A stretch of DNA of 64,000 nt from CAVQBL01 sp963710715 (GTDB lineage: Bacteria; Pseudomonadota; Gammaproteobacteria; DSM-16500): positions 1 through 64,000 of the forward strand of contig CAVQBL010000006.1 in NCBI GenBank assembly GCA_963710715.1, written 5' to 3'. The notes beneath the pieces were generated by a model. That model searched no databases. It was not told the DNA's origin and was given only the letters and a program-made list of their open reading frames with translations. The position numbers were made by a program, and so were the translations under genes. Shown piece by piece: positions 26,352 to 36,507 of the stretch (its first letter is position 1; every line of letters begins with the position of its first letter).

Positions 26352-27725
26352 ATGGTTATCTATAAAGGAAAAAATAAAAAAAATCCTCTCCTGGTAGGTC
26401 TTTTAATTGCAGTTATTGTTATTATCTTGGTCTTAATATTAATTGGGCTATCTTCAAATCATACCCCATCAGCCTCTACTCCTCCTGCGGTTCATAAAAA
26501 CGGAACATTAAAAGACACAGCAAGCAATGATACTCCGGTTGAAACGCTAAAAACATTGACAGCGGAAGTCAGCAGTGTGGAGCAGCAAAACCAAAAGTTG
26601 ATTGAGCAAAACAAAGCACTCATTGAACAAGACGAAAAAGTGCTCTCACAATTCAAAACCGAAGTCATGAATCAAGTCCAGCAACAAATCGCTGCTTTTA
26701 AAGCGGACAATCAACTGTGGATGGAAGAAGCAAAAAAATCTCTTAGCGAGACAGAAAAATCAAATCATTCTGGGAATGCAGATAATCAAAGTGATAATGG
26801 GAACACTCATTTATTTTGGGTACAGGATTTAGCATCAAATAATAACAGTGACAAGTTTCAAAATGTGATAAAAGAAAATGACGAGAATGATATCAGCTCT
26901 CACTTAAAGCATTCTGATCAGGACGAAAGTAATTTAACATTTTCAGACGCAGAAAATAAAAATATTCATCAAACACCCAAGCAAATTCCTTATTATACCC
27001 TTCCTGTCAATTCAACTTTAACCGGTGCAATTGCTTTACAACCTATCATTGGGCGAATCCCCATTGATGGTAAAGTCCCTGATCCTTACACTTTTAAAGT
27101 TATTTTAGGCGTAAAAAACTTAGCAGCCAATGGAGTTGATATTCCACCTGATATTCAAGGTATTGTCGCATCGGGTATCGCAGAAGGTGATATGTTAGGC
27201 AGTTGTGCACGCGGTCAAATAACATCGATGACATTTGTATTCACGGATGGGCGAATCAGCACAACCGAAGCTAAATCTAATGAATACTTAGGAACGATTG
27301 CTGCAGCAAATGGCAACCCGTGTGTGAAAGGATCATTTCATTCTAATGCAGCCATTTATTTAAGTGCACAAGCAGCGTTAGCCGGCATCCAAGGATACGG
27401 AAATGCGCTCTCACAATCACAGCTTAGTAACACAACGTCTCCCATGACAGGAACAACGCTCTCAGAATTAGTAGGCAACGCAAATAAATATGCTGCGGGT
27501 CAGGGTTTTTCCGCAGCTGCACAATCCGCTTCTCGCTGGTGGGAGCAGCGAGTACAAAATAGCTTTGATTTCGTGTTCGTACCCAATATTGACCCTCATA
27601 TGGGGAAAAAATTACAACTGAATATCAACCTAACACAAGAAATTGCTATTGATTATGATTTCAATAAACGAAAAGTATTTTATGACACTGAAAAAAATCT
27701 CTTTAACACTGCTCACTTGGATTAA
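26352..27725 (+). CDS. ICE protein, PFL_4705 family (TIGR03752), TraB/VirB10-like
   Basis: 457 residues. N-terminal anchor helix (about 12-34), coiled coil (75-130), acidic linker, then the conserved C-terminal half: YYTLPVNSTLTGAIALQPIIGRIPIDGKVPDPYTFKVILG, IQGIVASGIAEGDMLGSCARGQITSMTFVF, and LVGNANKYAAGQGFSAAAQSASRWWEQR. Spans the envelope and links inner and outer channel parts. Confidence 0.9.
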   Translation: MVIYKGKNKKNPLLVGLLIAVIVIILVLILIGLSSNHTPSASTPPAVHKNGTLKDTASNDTPVETLKTLTAEVSSVEQQNQKLIEQNKALIEQDEKVLSQFKTEVMNQVQQQIAAFKADNQLWMEEAKKSLSETEKSNHSGNADNQSDNGNTHLFWVQDLASNNNSDKFQNVIKENDENDISSHLKHSDQDESNLTFSDAENKNIHQTPKQIPYYTLPVNSTLTGAIALQPIIGRIPIDGKVPDPYTFKVILGVKNLAANGVDIPPDIQGIVASGIAEGDMLGSCARGQITSMTFVFTDGRISTTEAKSNEYLGTIAAANGNPCVKGSFHSNAAIYLSAQAALAGIQGYGNALSQSQLSNTTSPMTGTTLSELVGNANKYAAGQGFSAAAQSASRWWEQRVQNSFDFVFVPNIDPHMGKKLQLNINLTQEIAIDYDFNKRKVFYDTEKNLFNTAHLD

Positions 27726-28122
27726 CTTAATGCAAATTTCTTTCATTCTCGCTGTGTTCCTTATTCCTTTCTTCCTATTTTTTATAACAGGCTGCACTTC
27801 ACGAGGAGATGCTATCGCAGATACGTCACCTACAATGGCAGAAATATATGCCGATGCTATGCACCAATCAAATGGCGAAACAATTGATATGGCTCGATCA
27901 AAGGTCTCTACTCTTTCACATCATGAAAATTTTTCTATACCTAATGATTCTCAAGCAGCAATAAATAAAATAAATACGCTTTTCCCACTGTTGCAAAACC
28001 CACAACTTATCATGTATGTCTATCCACATTTAGCAGGAAATCAAGAATCACCTGTCCCGGGATATTTCACCGGGTTTTCTTTATATGAAAAAAATTACTA
28101 TGCCATACCAGGTGAGCGGTAA
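27682..28122 (+). CDS. Conjugative transfer region lipoprotein (TIGR03751)
   Basis: 146 residues if started at 27682 (MTLKKIS, overlapping the previous gene). A start at 27730 leaves a shorter, uncharged signal. Lipobox FITGC. PTMAEIYADAMHQSNGE and LPNPQLIMYVYPHLA-like segments match the family. Precedes the VirB4-like ATPase as usual. Confidence 0.82.
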   Translation: MTLKKISLTLLTWINLMQISFILAVFLIPFFLFFITGCTSRGDAIADTSPTMAEIYADAMHQSNGETIDMARSKVSTLSHHENFSIPNDSQAAINKINTLFPLLQNPQLIMYVYPHLAGNQESPVPGYFTGFSLYEKNYYAIPGER

Positions 28123-30952
28123 ACACAGGCCATTTATGTTAAATAACTTAGTTGCTTTATTTACAAAATTTGGCGACAACCCACAAAAACGCCATGAAGC
28201 AAAAGCAGCTTACGAGCAACCGCCATCTCTTAGCGAAAAACTCCCATGGATGGAGTATGATACTGAAACAGGCTGCTTTTGTTTGGATGATGGAAAAAGC
28301 GTTGCTGCTATTTTTGAATTGTCGGATGTGCCTGCTGAAGCGCGCACAGTAATGTATTTAGAGCAGCTGCAACGTGGATTACAAGGTGTATTCCAAGATG
28401 TGTTTCCACTCTATTTTGATGAAGAAGCGCCTTGGATCGTGCAATTTTATCTGCAAGATGAATTAAGTTTGGATGGGTTTTATGAGAGGTTTTGCGATTA
28501 CATAGAACCTTCTGCACAAAAAACACAATTCACGAAATATTATCTCACACTACTCAAAACACATATCGCCTCACTAACAAAACCTCAAGGTATATTTGTA
28601 GACACTAAAGTAAGCGGCATGGCCTTTCGCGGCAAAGTACGAAAAATCCGTGCTGTCATTTATAGACGTCTTATCTCTTCTTCTAAACTGCACCGTAATC
28701 AAACACCTGCTCAAGACTTAAATAAAATTGCGCAGGTCTTTACTGCAAAGCTAGAAGCTTGCGGTGTGAAGGTCAAACGTTATCAAGGGAAAGAATTTTA
28801 TGAATGGATGGTACGCTGGTTTAATCCCGCTCCTTCAAAAGGAGATAGCAATCCTGATACTTTGCTTGAACGCTGTCCTTATCCTGATAAAACAGATATG
28901 CACTGGGGCTATGACTTTTCAGAGCGATTGTTCTTTTCTGTTCCAGAATCAGATGAAGAAAAAGGTATTTGGTATTTTGATGGGAAGCCACATAAATATT
29001 TATCCATTTTAGGGTTAAGCACGCTACCACAAACAGGTCATTTATCCTTAGAACGAAAATGGGGAAATTATTTTTTTGGTTTATTTGATAAGTTCCCAGA
29101 AGGCAGCGTATTCACATTGACGGTCGTGATGCAAAGCCAAGAGAAAGTCAAAAACCATATTTTTAGGATTGAAAACAGTACCAAGCGTGCAACATCAACG
29201 GAAGCGATCATGGCACGAGAGGATTGTGTTGTTGCTAAACGTGCAATTGAAAGCGGGAATTATTTTTTTCCAACTAGCATGGGCGTGTATTTACGAGGAG
29301 ATAACATTGATGATTTATATGATAAAGAAACAGCGGTTTCTACCTCGCTCTCCAGTAATGGATTTATTCATTTAAGTGGTGACCACGATTTAGTACCTAT
29401 CACAAGTTATCTTAGTTACTTGCCTATGTGTTATTCCTTTTATTATGACAAAGCACGAATGCTTCGCAGCCGTTACTTATCGGGTAAGCAATTGTCACAA
29501 CTCTTGCCTCTCTACGGTAGAGAGCGTGGTACGGGCAATCCTGCTATTACATTATTTAATCGCAGCGGTGAACCGCTCACATTAGACCCTTTTAGTACAT
29601 CAGACAAAGATTTTAATTCGCATTTACTCTTATTAGGAACAACAGGTTCCGGTAAATCGGCATTATGTGTTTATTTGATGATGCAGCTTATGGCAGTCTA
29701 CCGGCCGCGTCTTGTGATTATCGATGCCGGTAATTCATTTGGTTTATTGGGTGATTATTTTAAAACATTAGGATTAACGGTTAATCGCATTGAGATTTCA
29801 TTTAAAAATCCTGTCTCCTTAAACCCTTTTGCTGAAAGTGGAAAAATGTTGGCACAGCTACATGCCAAAGAAATGAAAGAAAGTAAATTTTCTAAAAACT
29901 CTCAGATCATTAATGAAACCGAAAAAAAACTAAAAGAAGAATTAGATGCGCTAACCGAAGAGGCAACTCCGTTTGAATACCAAAATCAAGAAAACCGTGA
30001 TTACTTAGGTGAAATGCTGATAGCAGCACAGCTGATGATCACAGGCGGGGAACAAAAAGAAGAAGATGCTATTACTCGTCAAGATCGTTATTGGATATTA
30101 AATGCGATTATTCGCGCAGCCAAACAAGCAAAGGCAAACGATAAAGATCAAATGATTGCAAATGATATTATTAATGCGTTTCATCAAATGGCCAATGAAT
30201 TGGAAACAAATGGCAAAAACTCTGATCAGGGAACTGTTATTCGTCTGAAAAAAATGGCATCGAATATTGGGCTCTTTTGTCAGGACAACTTGTCATCACA
30301 ATATTTTAATACAGAAGGATCACCCTGGCCTGCTGCGGATATCACGCTTTTAGAAATGGGCATTTTTAAAGATGAGGGGTACGAAGCACAGCGTGCTTTG
30401 ACTTTTATGGGTGCGATGAATAAAACAGTACAGCTTGCAGAATTGCATCAATATGAAGAACGTTTTACTGTATTTTTTGCTGATGAATGTCATATTCTCA
30501 CAAATAATCCTTTGACTGCATTATCTGTTACAAAATGCGCCAAGATGTCCAGGAAGATTGGATTGTGGCTTTGGTTTGCTACTCAAAATGTCAAAGACTT
30601 TCCGAATGATGCTCGCAAAATGCTTTCAATGATTGAGTTTTGGGTTTGTCTCGGCATGAGCGAAGCAGAACTATCTGAAGTAGAACGCTTTAAACCGGTT
30701 AGCGAAGAAGAACGTCTGCTCTTTCGTTCTGTCAGAAAAGAAGCAAGAAAATATGTTGAAGGAGTTATCCTCTGCAACCGCTTTAAATCTCTTTTTAGAA
30801 ACATACCACCACCGTTAGCGCTAGCACTTGCAATGACAGAAAAAGTTGAAAAAGCTGAACGACGAAATCTCATGGAACGTTACAACTGCACAGAAGTCGA
30901 AGCGGCTATAAAAATAGCACAAGGCATCGTACATAATTTTTCTAGATCTTAA
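28085..30952 (+). CDS. traC: Conjugative transfer ATPase, PFL_4706 family (TIGR03744), TraC/VirB4-like
   Basis: 955 residues as shown; the start may be the ATG at 28136 (MLNNLVALFTKFGDN), after the lipoprotein stop at 28122. Walker A LGTTGSGKSALCVYL (about residue 517), Walker B TVFFADECHIL (about 796). N-terminal TraC/VirB4 domain with ARTVMYLEQLQRGLQ. Energises pilus assembly and substrate transport. Full length, no lesion seen. Confidence 0.93.
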   Translation: MKKITMPYQVSGKHRPFMLNNLVALFTKFGDNPQKRHEAKAAYEQPPSLSEKLPWMEYDTETGCFCLDDGKSVAAIFELSDVPAEARTVMYLEQLQRGLQGVFQDVFPLYFDEEAPWIVQFYLQDELSLDGFYERFCDYIEPSAQKTQFTKYYLTLLKTHIASLTKPQGIFVDTKVSGMAFRGKVRKIRAVIYRRLISSSKLHRNQTPAQDLNKIAQVFTAKLEACGVKVKRYQGKEFYEWMVRWFNPAPSKGDSNPDTLLERCPYPDKTDMHWGYDFSERLFFSVPESDEEKGIWYFDGKPHKYLSILGLSTLPQTGHLSLERKWGNYFFGLFDKFPEGSVFTLTVVMQSQEKVKNHIFRIENSTKRATSTEAIMAREDCVVAKRAIESGNYFFPTSMGVYLRGDNIDDLYDKETAVSTSLSSNGFIHLSGDHDLVPITSYLSYLPMCYSFYYDKARMLRSRYLSGKQLSQLLPLYGRERGTGNPAITLFNRSGEPLTLDPFSTSDKDFNSHLLLLGTTGSGKSALCVYLMMQLMAVYRPRLVIIDAGNSFGLLGDYFKTLGLTVNRIEISFKNPVSLNPFAESGKMLAQLHAKEMKESKFSKNSQIINETEKKLKEELDALTEEATPFEYQNQENRDYLGEMLIAAQLMITGGEQKEEDAITRQDRYWILNAIIRAAKQAKANDKDQMIANDIINAFHQMANELETNGKNSDQGTVIRLKKMASNIGLFCQDNLSSQYFNTEGSPWPAADITLLEMGIFKDEGYEAQRALTFMGAMNKTVQLAELHQYEERFTVFFADECHILTNNPLTALSVTKCAKMSRKIGLWLWFATQNVKDFPNDARKMLSMIEFWVCLGMSEAELSEVERFKPVSEEERLLFRSVRKEARKYVEGVILCNRFKSLFRNIPPPLALALAMTEKVEKAERRNLMERYNCTEVEAAIKIAQGIVHNFSRS

Positions 30953-31140
30953 TGGCCAAGCACTATTTTCATACAGCACATCAGCAGCAAATAATTGCCC
31001 CCTCTGATACTTTGTTATCAGATCTTATGAGCTTGTTATTCAAAATCCAAAGATTATTGTCGGATAACCATACCCTCCTTGGTGGGATTCTGCTCTTGTG
31101 TAGTAGTGGCAGAAGATACTTGCTGAGTAGCAGCAGCTGA
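30952..31140 (+). CDS. Short ORF after traC, doubtful or truncated
   Basis: 62 residues, start overlapping the traC stop (TAATG). The N-terminal 45 residues (HTAHQQQIIAPSDTLLSDLMSLLFKIQRLL) look protein-like. The Ser-rich tail is antisense to the end of the ankyrin gene. Possibly the front of a transfer gene cut off by the inserted ankyrin gene, since PFL_4709 is expected here and is absent. Confidence 0.3.
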   Translation: MAKHYFHTAHQQQIIAPSDTLLSDLMSLLFKIQRLLSDNHTLLGGILLLCSSGRRYLLSSSS

Positions 31141-31995
31141 AGCACGAATACCAAAACTATTTATAAGTGCGGCCGCCGAATCAATGTTTGCTTTTTTGGG
31201 TTGCTCTTTTTGCTCCAACGCAGCAACTCTATCTTGTAACCTTTCGACAGCATCTGCTAGCTCTTTAACTCTTTTTTCTAAATTTATATTTGGCAAATTT
31301 GCATTAAGTAAATCATAGCAACGATACTTATTAAGTGACAAAGCATAAGTCGCTGCACTATAAGTAGTACCATTGATATTAACCAATGTTTCAGGTCGTG
31401 CGCCATATGTTAACAACAATTCGCATAATTCATATTCGAAAGTAGGATATTCATTAGGTGCCCCTGGATTAGGAGTTTTTCTATCCAAAGCATGATAAAT
31501 AGAGGTTTTTCCATTATTTCCTCTGAAGTTTACATTTATTTTGTTTTCGGCTAACAATCGCAAGTTATCAAAAAGATAATCTTTTTTTACCTCATACCGA
31601 GTAACTATTACAGCGTCAAATGCTGTTCTACCCAATTGATTTGAAGCGTTAATATCAGCCTTATAAGTAAGCAGCAGAGCAAGTACTTTTCTTTTTTCAG
31701 GAATAGGTTGACCGGACATCATAAGGCAATGAATTGGCTTTGCTTTGCTCTCATCAGGAGAAATGCTCGAATTAGAAAGAGGACTATCTACGTTAGGATC
31801 CGCCTTTCTTTCTAGTAAAAACCTTGTTGCTTCCTCATTTGCATGCATACTTGCACAATGAAGTAACGTACCATGAAGACCTCCTCCAATCGGCCTAGAA
31901 AGAACCTTATTTATATCGTTTGAAGTTAAATACTCTCCAACTACTTTAAAATCATTTTTAACGAGTGCAGTGATAGCTTCTTGTTCCGTAGGCAT
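31054..31995 (-). CDS. Ankyrin-repeat protein, cargo
   Basis: 313 residues from the ATG at 31995 (AAGGGAG 8 bases upstream; longer ORF starts lack this site). Ankyrin repeats between residues about 30 and 215: GTLLHCASMHANEEATRFLLERKADPNVD, KPIHCLM...ALLLTYKADINASNQLGRTAFDA, and ELCELLLTYGARPE. A coiled coil (LADAVERLQDRVAALEQKE) and a disordered Thr/Gln tail follow. Antisense to the transfer operon, between traC and PFL_4710. Ankyrin proteins of intracellular bacteria are commonly host-targeted effectors. That role is inferred here. Confidence 0.8.
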   Translation of the reverse strand: MPTEQEAITALVKNDFKVVGEYLTSNDINKVLSRPIGGGLHGTLLHCASMHANEEATRFLLERKADPNVDSPLSNSSISPDESKAKPIHCLMMSGQPIPEKRKVLALLLTYKADINASNQLGRTAFDAVIVTRYEVKKDYLFDNLRLLAENKINVNFRGNNGKTSIYHALDRKTPNPGAPNEYPTFEYELCELLLTYGARPETLVNINGTTYSAATYALSLNKYRCYDLLNANLPNINLEKRVKELADAVERLQDRVAALEQKEQPKKANIDSAAALINSFGIRASAAATQQVSSATTTQEQNPTKEGMVIRQ

Positions 31996-32078
31996 TGTTT
32001 CTACTCCCTTAGTTAGTTTCTGACTGAATTCCATAAAAATTCGATAAGTAACGTAACACAATTTCCTAGGCTAAACAA

Positions 32079-33092
32079 ATGAGAAAAATTAAAAAAACAA
32101 AACAAGCAGCTCGTATCTGTGCATTATTACTATTCTGTTTGGGATCACAGCTAACTTGTGCTGAACAAGAGAATAAAGTATCAAGCTTTATGATTATCCA
32201 AGCTACATTAAATGCCATTTTAAATAATTGTCTTCACTATAAAGTAACGGGTATCTGTTTCTGGTTAGATTGCAAATCAGGTATTTGCAATCCCAACACG
32301 ACACTCAAAGTTGAACATTATCTACCTGATGTAGTCGTCTCAGTATTTCGTGAAAAAAATACGAATCCCTGGGATTATGCCAATACCTTCATTGATCCTA
32401 CTGCCGCAGAACTCGGCAATGCAGAAATCAAAAACAGTTTGGGATTTAATATAGGACACGGTAATGAACAAACTATCACAACAAGTAATAATGATAATCG
32501 CTTTAAAGAAGTGGACATCATTGGCAACCCTGCTCTTTTGATGTTTAAACCACTCAACTCATTTATTATAAAAAGCATCGCTAAACCGTTTGTACCCTAC
32601 TACTTATCATTAGCAGATAGCTACATGTGGCGCACACCGTCTATTGAAACATTTCTTTATCCCCAAAACTTGATTCCAGGAATTCATATCGTGGGTTCAT
32701 TAATAAATAATTGGGGTTCTGTTTATCCACGAACAGGATTTTTAATTCAATCTTCTGATGCTAAAGCCGCGGCTGTCATTGCACAACGTGCAGCAGACAT
32801 CGTAGCACGCACCTTACAACCTCATGTTTATAACCTGCTATCATCAGATTGCGGAAAGGAATGCCATATCTCCAAAGTAAAAGAAAATAACTCCTCTACG
32901 CTCTGGCAAATGATTTACCCTCATGCAGAAAATATATGCGCACCCTTTGGGGAAAATGATTTAAAGAGTCTAACGCCTTGGCATAGCAACGCTTCCCAAA
33001 AAGGCAAAGGCAACTATACCTGGGTACTGTGGCGACATTATAAAGGCTGTATTGAAGGAGAAGGAAAATACAGTGGAAGTATTGATTTTTAA
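32079..33092 (+). CDS. ICE protein, PFL_4710 family (TIGR03756), TraU-like
   Basis: 337 residues. Signal peptide (ALLLFCLGSQLTCAEQ). NCLHYKVTGICFWLDCKSGICNPNTTLKVEHYLPDVVVSVF is diagnostic, with its Cys pattern; also PIRTGFLIQ-like YPRTGFLIQSSDAKAAAVIAQRAADI. Periplasmic protein for pilus or mating-pair function. Confidence 0.9.
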   Translation: MRKIKKTKQAARICALLLFCLGSQLTCAEQENKVSSFMIIQATLNAILNNCLHYKVTGICFWLDCKSGICNPNTTLKVEHYLPDVVVSVFREKNTNPWDYANTFIDPTAAELGNAEIKNSLGFNIGHGNEQTITTSNNDNRFKEVDIIGNPALLMFKPLNSFIIKSIAKPFVPYYLSLADSYMWRTPSIETFLYPQNLIPGIHIVGSLINNWGSVYPRTGFLIQSSDAKAAAVIAQRAADIVARTLQPHVYNLLSSDCGKECHISKVKENNSSTLWQMIYPHAENICAPFGENDLKSLTPWHSNASQKGKGNYTWVLWRHYKGCIEGEGKYSGSIDF

Positions 33093-33361
33093 AAATTTAG
33101 AACAAACATCCTTTAATAATCTGTCCCTAGGCAATATAAATATATTAGAAGTCATTATTATAGATATATCTCCAACTCGTTTAATTAACGTATAAGAGAG
33201 CAGTTACCCATGTGGAATAAAAAATAACATTTCTAATTTATCGCTACATTTTTAGTCCAACTTAGCAACTTGGCTAAATAAATTAGATAGTATATTATCA
33301 CTATATCTCTATATCTTATTAGTAGTTCCAATAAAGTCGAGCTTAATGTAAGGAGGCGCTA

Positions 33362-34759
33362 ATGTTAGCACACGCGAGTTCTTCTCATTCTACAGTACGC
33401 ACTTCTCTACATCAGAGTTCAAGAACAATTAATGCATCCCTAAGAAACTCCAGCTTATCTGATACCTCCATTCGTGAACTAATTGAGTTTCTTACTGACA
33501 ATAGTCATCCGCAAAAGCAGCTCCTATTCAACCAAAAAGTAAATGCCTTATTTTGTACACCATATGATTTTAACTCAGAAGAGTTTGCTCATTTGAGAGC
33601 ATCACTCCTATCTGATGAGAATGTTTGCGAGCTTCCTCTCAGACAAGAATGCAAACTGGAAAAAGAGAAAGGGCATGATAGAAAAAAGGGGCTTGTTACT
33701 TATTTTTGTGCTTTGATAGAGGTCGCAGTAAAAACCAGAGTAAACGCTATTTCCAGTAATATCTTAGAGACAGTTGATAAAGAATTAAATCGCACATTCA
33801 AAACAATCGAGTTACTTGATCATCGGGAAAATAATACGCTTAACGAACATGTTGCTAAGGTTCTTGATGATATTCTGGCATTGGAGCCAAATGAAGTCCT
33901 TTGTTATCATGCGGGTTATATTGGGCATACGATCTATATTAACTTCCGAAAATTTTCAGATGAGATTCTAGCTAGCATTCACAACTTAGGGTCTGGATGC
34001 ACTGAGCATCTGCATACCCTTACAGTCGATAACAAACCTGACCAAGTTTATTCAAGAGGGATACGGTTCCCTCATCACTCGACCCAATTAAAAGATTATT
34101 TATCTAAAATAGCCTTCTACGCTGATCAAGAGAATGAAATAAAAGCTTTAGAGGCTATCTATCCTGCTTATTCAGAGGAGCAAAAACAGTATGATATAAA
34201 AAAAATGTTACGTGAAACTTCACAAACAACTGGAAACTGTGTTATCAAAAATAAACTTTTTGCAATGCGAGATGCTATTAGAAATAAAGACATATACAAA
34301 ACCATTTATCTCGGTTTAGTGGAGGTCGCATTAAATAACCATACTCTTCTCGATCCATTGAGCGCACTACCTTCACAGAGCGATGTTTGCAATTCAGTTT
34401 TAAGTTCACAATCTATCTTTCGATCAGCACAAAACACACCAAACCCATGCTCGGAGATTGTTGATTCCATACTTATCTGCAAAACGCAAAATCAAGAAAC
34501 TGAAATTATAGATAATAAAAACATGATACTTAACATTTTATTATGTGCTTTAGTTGGTGCTTTAGTTGGTGGTTTAATTGGATATACAGTAGCCAATGAC
34601 CGTAATAAAAAAATGTCGGCGGGTGTAGGTACACTTATCGGAGCTTTGAGTGGACTTATTGCCTTTTATGCTACTAAAAAACCAATACCAGAACCAGAAC
34701 CCGATTGCACTCCTTTACCGGAAGAGAGCACTTTTTGTTATTCATGTAGATCACCTTGA
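33362..34759 (+). CDS. Cargo protein: possible permuted cysteine-protease fold with C-terminal glycine-zipper membrane hairpin
   Basis: 465 residues; AGGAGG upstream. Unrecognised N-terminal 150 residues. A middle region follows: EPNEVLCYHAGYIGHTIYINFRKF, then a second motif IHNLGSGCTEH, then TSQTTGNCVIKNKLFAMRDAI (about 285-300). A His in a GH(A/T) strand followed later by Q-x-x-G-x-C is the order of catalytic residues in some permuted papain-like effectors. The C-terminus has two Gly-rich helices (LVGALVGGLIGYTVAN and GVGTLIGALSGLIAFYA). Located between PFL_4710 and PFL_4711, normally adjacent. Protease function is a hypothesis. Confidence 0.5.
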   Translation: MLAHASSSHSTVRTSLHQSSRTINASLRNSSLSDTSIRELIEFLTDNSHPQKQLLFNQKVNALFCTPYDFNSEEFAHLRASLLSDENVCELPLRQECKLEKEKGHDRKKGLVTYFCALIEVAVKTRVNAISSNILETVDKELNRTFKTIELLDHRENNTLNEHVAKVLDDILALEPNEVLCYHAGYIGHTIYINFRKFSDEILASIHNLGSGCTEHLHTLTVDNKPDQVYSRGIRFPHHSTQLKDYLSKIAFYADQENEIKALEAIYPAYSEEQKQYDIKKMLRETSQTTGNCVIKNKLFAMRDAIRNKDIYKTIYLGLVEVALNNHTLLDPLSALPSQSDVCNSVLSSQSIFRSAQNTPNPCSEIVDSILICKTQNQETEIIDNKNMILNILLCALVGALVGGLIGYTVANDRNKKMSAGVGTLIGALSGLIAFYATKKPIPEPEPDCTPLPEESTFCYSCRSP

Positions 34760-34998
34760 AACATTAGCAAGACCAGAGAACAGAAAATAAATCCAATAAA
34801 AATCGATTCTAAGATCAAAGCAGCAAATTTTTAATTCAAAAAGACAATATTTTCGAATTACCAATATAATCTACTGAGAATATTTGCTTAAATCGTAGTT
34901 CTGCTCACTACGTCATTCAAGTCATTCTTTACATAACACGAAAACGTATTCATTTGAAAGTTTTTTCAAATCCCTACTTTCTTTCTAGGAAAACTATC

Positions 34999-36435
34999 AT
35001 GATAAATAGAAACCCTTTGTTACGCGTACCTTTTAAAAAAAGTGTATCAATTTGCATTGGTTTAATATTAATAAACTATCCAATAAAAAATACTTACGCT
35101 GATTTAATACCCGCAGGCAACAGCTCCTTGTATTATAAGATAGGTGGAGGACAACCTGTTCCTATTCCTGCTTACAGCGGTGCTCAGTCTGTTCCTCTTA
35201 ATGTCGAAGGGAGCGTGGGTTTAGGATATAATTGTGGTGCATTTAATCCTGCATCATCAATTACGAATTCATTAAACGGTATTCAAAACAGTTTTCAAAA
35301 TATTCAGCAAAACGTCATCTACAATGCAACTGCTGCTATTACTCAATTCCCACTCTATGCTATTTCACGCGCGGATCCATCGCTCTATAATTTAATTAAT
35401 AATGGCCTATTTGGTGCACGAGAAGACTTAAACATCTCAACCAAAACATGCCAACAAATGCAAAGTGAAATTACGAGCGGCCAAAATCCTTATAGTGATT
35501 GGGCGACTGTTTCCATGGGAAATGACTGGAAACATCACATGTCACTTGCAGGTAACAGAAATTTAAAAGCAGTACAGATTGATAATAATAGTGACATTAA
35601 TCAAGTCAAACAAAAGATTGAAAAGGAAAACGGTGATAATGGTGTACCGTGGGTAAAAGGAGTTGCTATCGGTCGAAACACAGTCTACGCAGGAGGCCGT
35701 AATCAACCAGCGATTTACATTATTCATGATACAGCAGTTGCAGGATACAATATTATTTTACAACCTAATCGACGCTATGATGATACGAGTGCCCCTGCTA
35801 AAACAAATGCAAATCAGCATTTACTCGACACATGGCCAAACCCAGTCACCGCTGCACGTTGGATGACAACCGTTTTAGGCGATGAAAAGATAACAACTTT
35901 TTCTCATGGCGATAAACACTCATCTCCTGGTGTTGGTTTATTATCGGATCATGAAGAACTAGCAACGGAAATTACGCAAAACATGCAGCGGCTAGTAACT
36001 CATCAACAACCACTCTCCATTGATAATCTAAAAAAAATTTCCGCACCAGGCGTCATGATTAATACTGCGATTATTCGTGCTATACAACAAAAAGCTCCAG
36101 TCGAACAAGCTATTTTAATAAATAAACTGTCGCAAGAAGTTGCTGCCGCTAAAGTCATTGATAAAGCACTATTAGCTAAACAAATTTTAGAAGAAGGAAG
36201 TCAAATACCTGCTATCTATGGCAATAAAGCAGCTCAAAAAACGATAAAAGATGCTGTCTTACGATTAGACCATGCCATCCATAATTTATTATTTAGCGTT
36301 CAAGTGCGCAAAGAATTGGTATCGCGCACTGCCGCTGAATTATTAAACACAACTCAAGTAGAACAGCTCAATTCAACAAGCATTCAAGGATCAGAACAAG
36401 ACACCATCATAGATCAAGGTGCGATAAAAAAATAA
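34999..36435 (+). CDS. ICE protein, PFL_4711 family (TIGR03755), TraH-like
   Basis: 478 residues from the ATG at 34999 (AGGA 9 bases upstream). Signal peptide ending NTYADLIP. LYYKIGGGQPVPIPAYSG, LGYNCGAFNPASSITNSLN, and LNISTKTCQQMQSEI...WATVSMGNDWKHHMS are family hallmarks. Periplasmic mating-pair protein. Confidence 0.9.
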   Translation: MINRNPLLRVPFKKSVSICIGLILINYPIKNTYADLIPAGNSSLYYKIGGGQPVPIPAYSGAQSVPLNVEGSVGLGYNCGAFNPASSITNSLNGIQNSFQNIQQNVIYNATAAITQFPLYAISRADPSLYNLINNGLFGAREDLNISTKTCQQMQSEITSGQNPYSDWATVSMGNDWKHHMSLAGNRNLKAVQIDNNSDINQVKQKIEKENGDNGVPWVKGVAIGRNTVYAGGRNQPAIYIIHDTAVAGYNIILQPNRRYDDTSAPAKTNANQHLLDTWPNPVTAARWMTTVLGDEKITTFSHGDKHSSPGVGLLSDHEELATEITQNMQRLVTHQQPLSIDNLKKISAPGVMINTAIIRAIQQKAPVEQAILINKLSQEVAAAKVIDKALLAKQILEEGSQIPAIYGNKAAQKTIKDAVLRLDHAIHNLLFSVQVRKELVSRTAAELLNTTQVEQLNSTSIQGSEQDTIIDQGAIKK

Positions 36436-36507
36436 CTTCTTTTACCTCCAGAAAAATTGAACAATATGCTAAAGTAAGAATCTGGCAAGTCTATGTATGG
36501 TGACATT

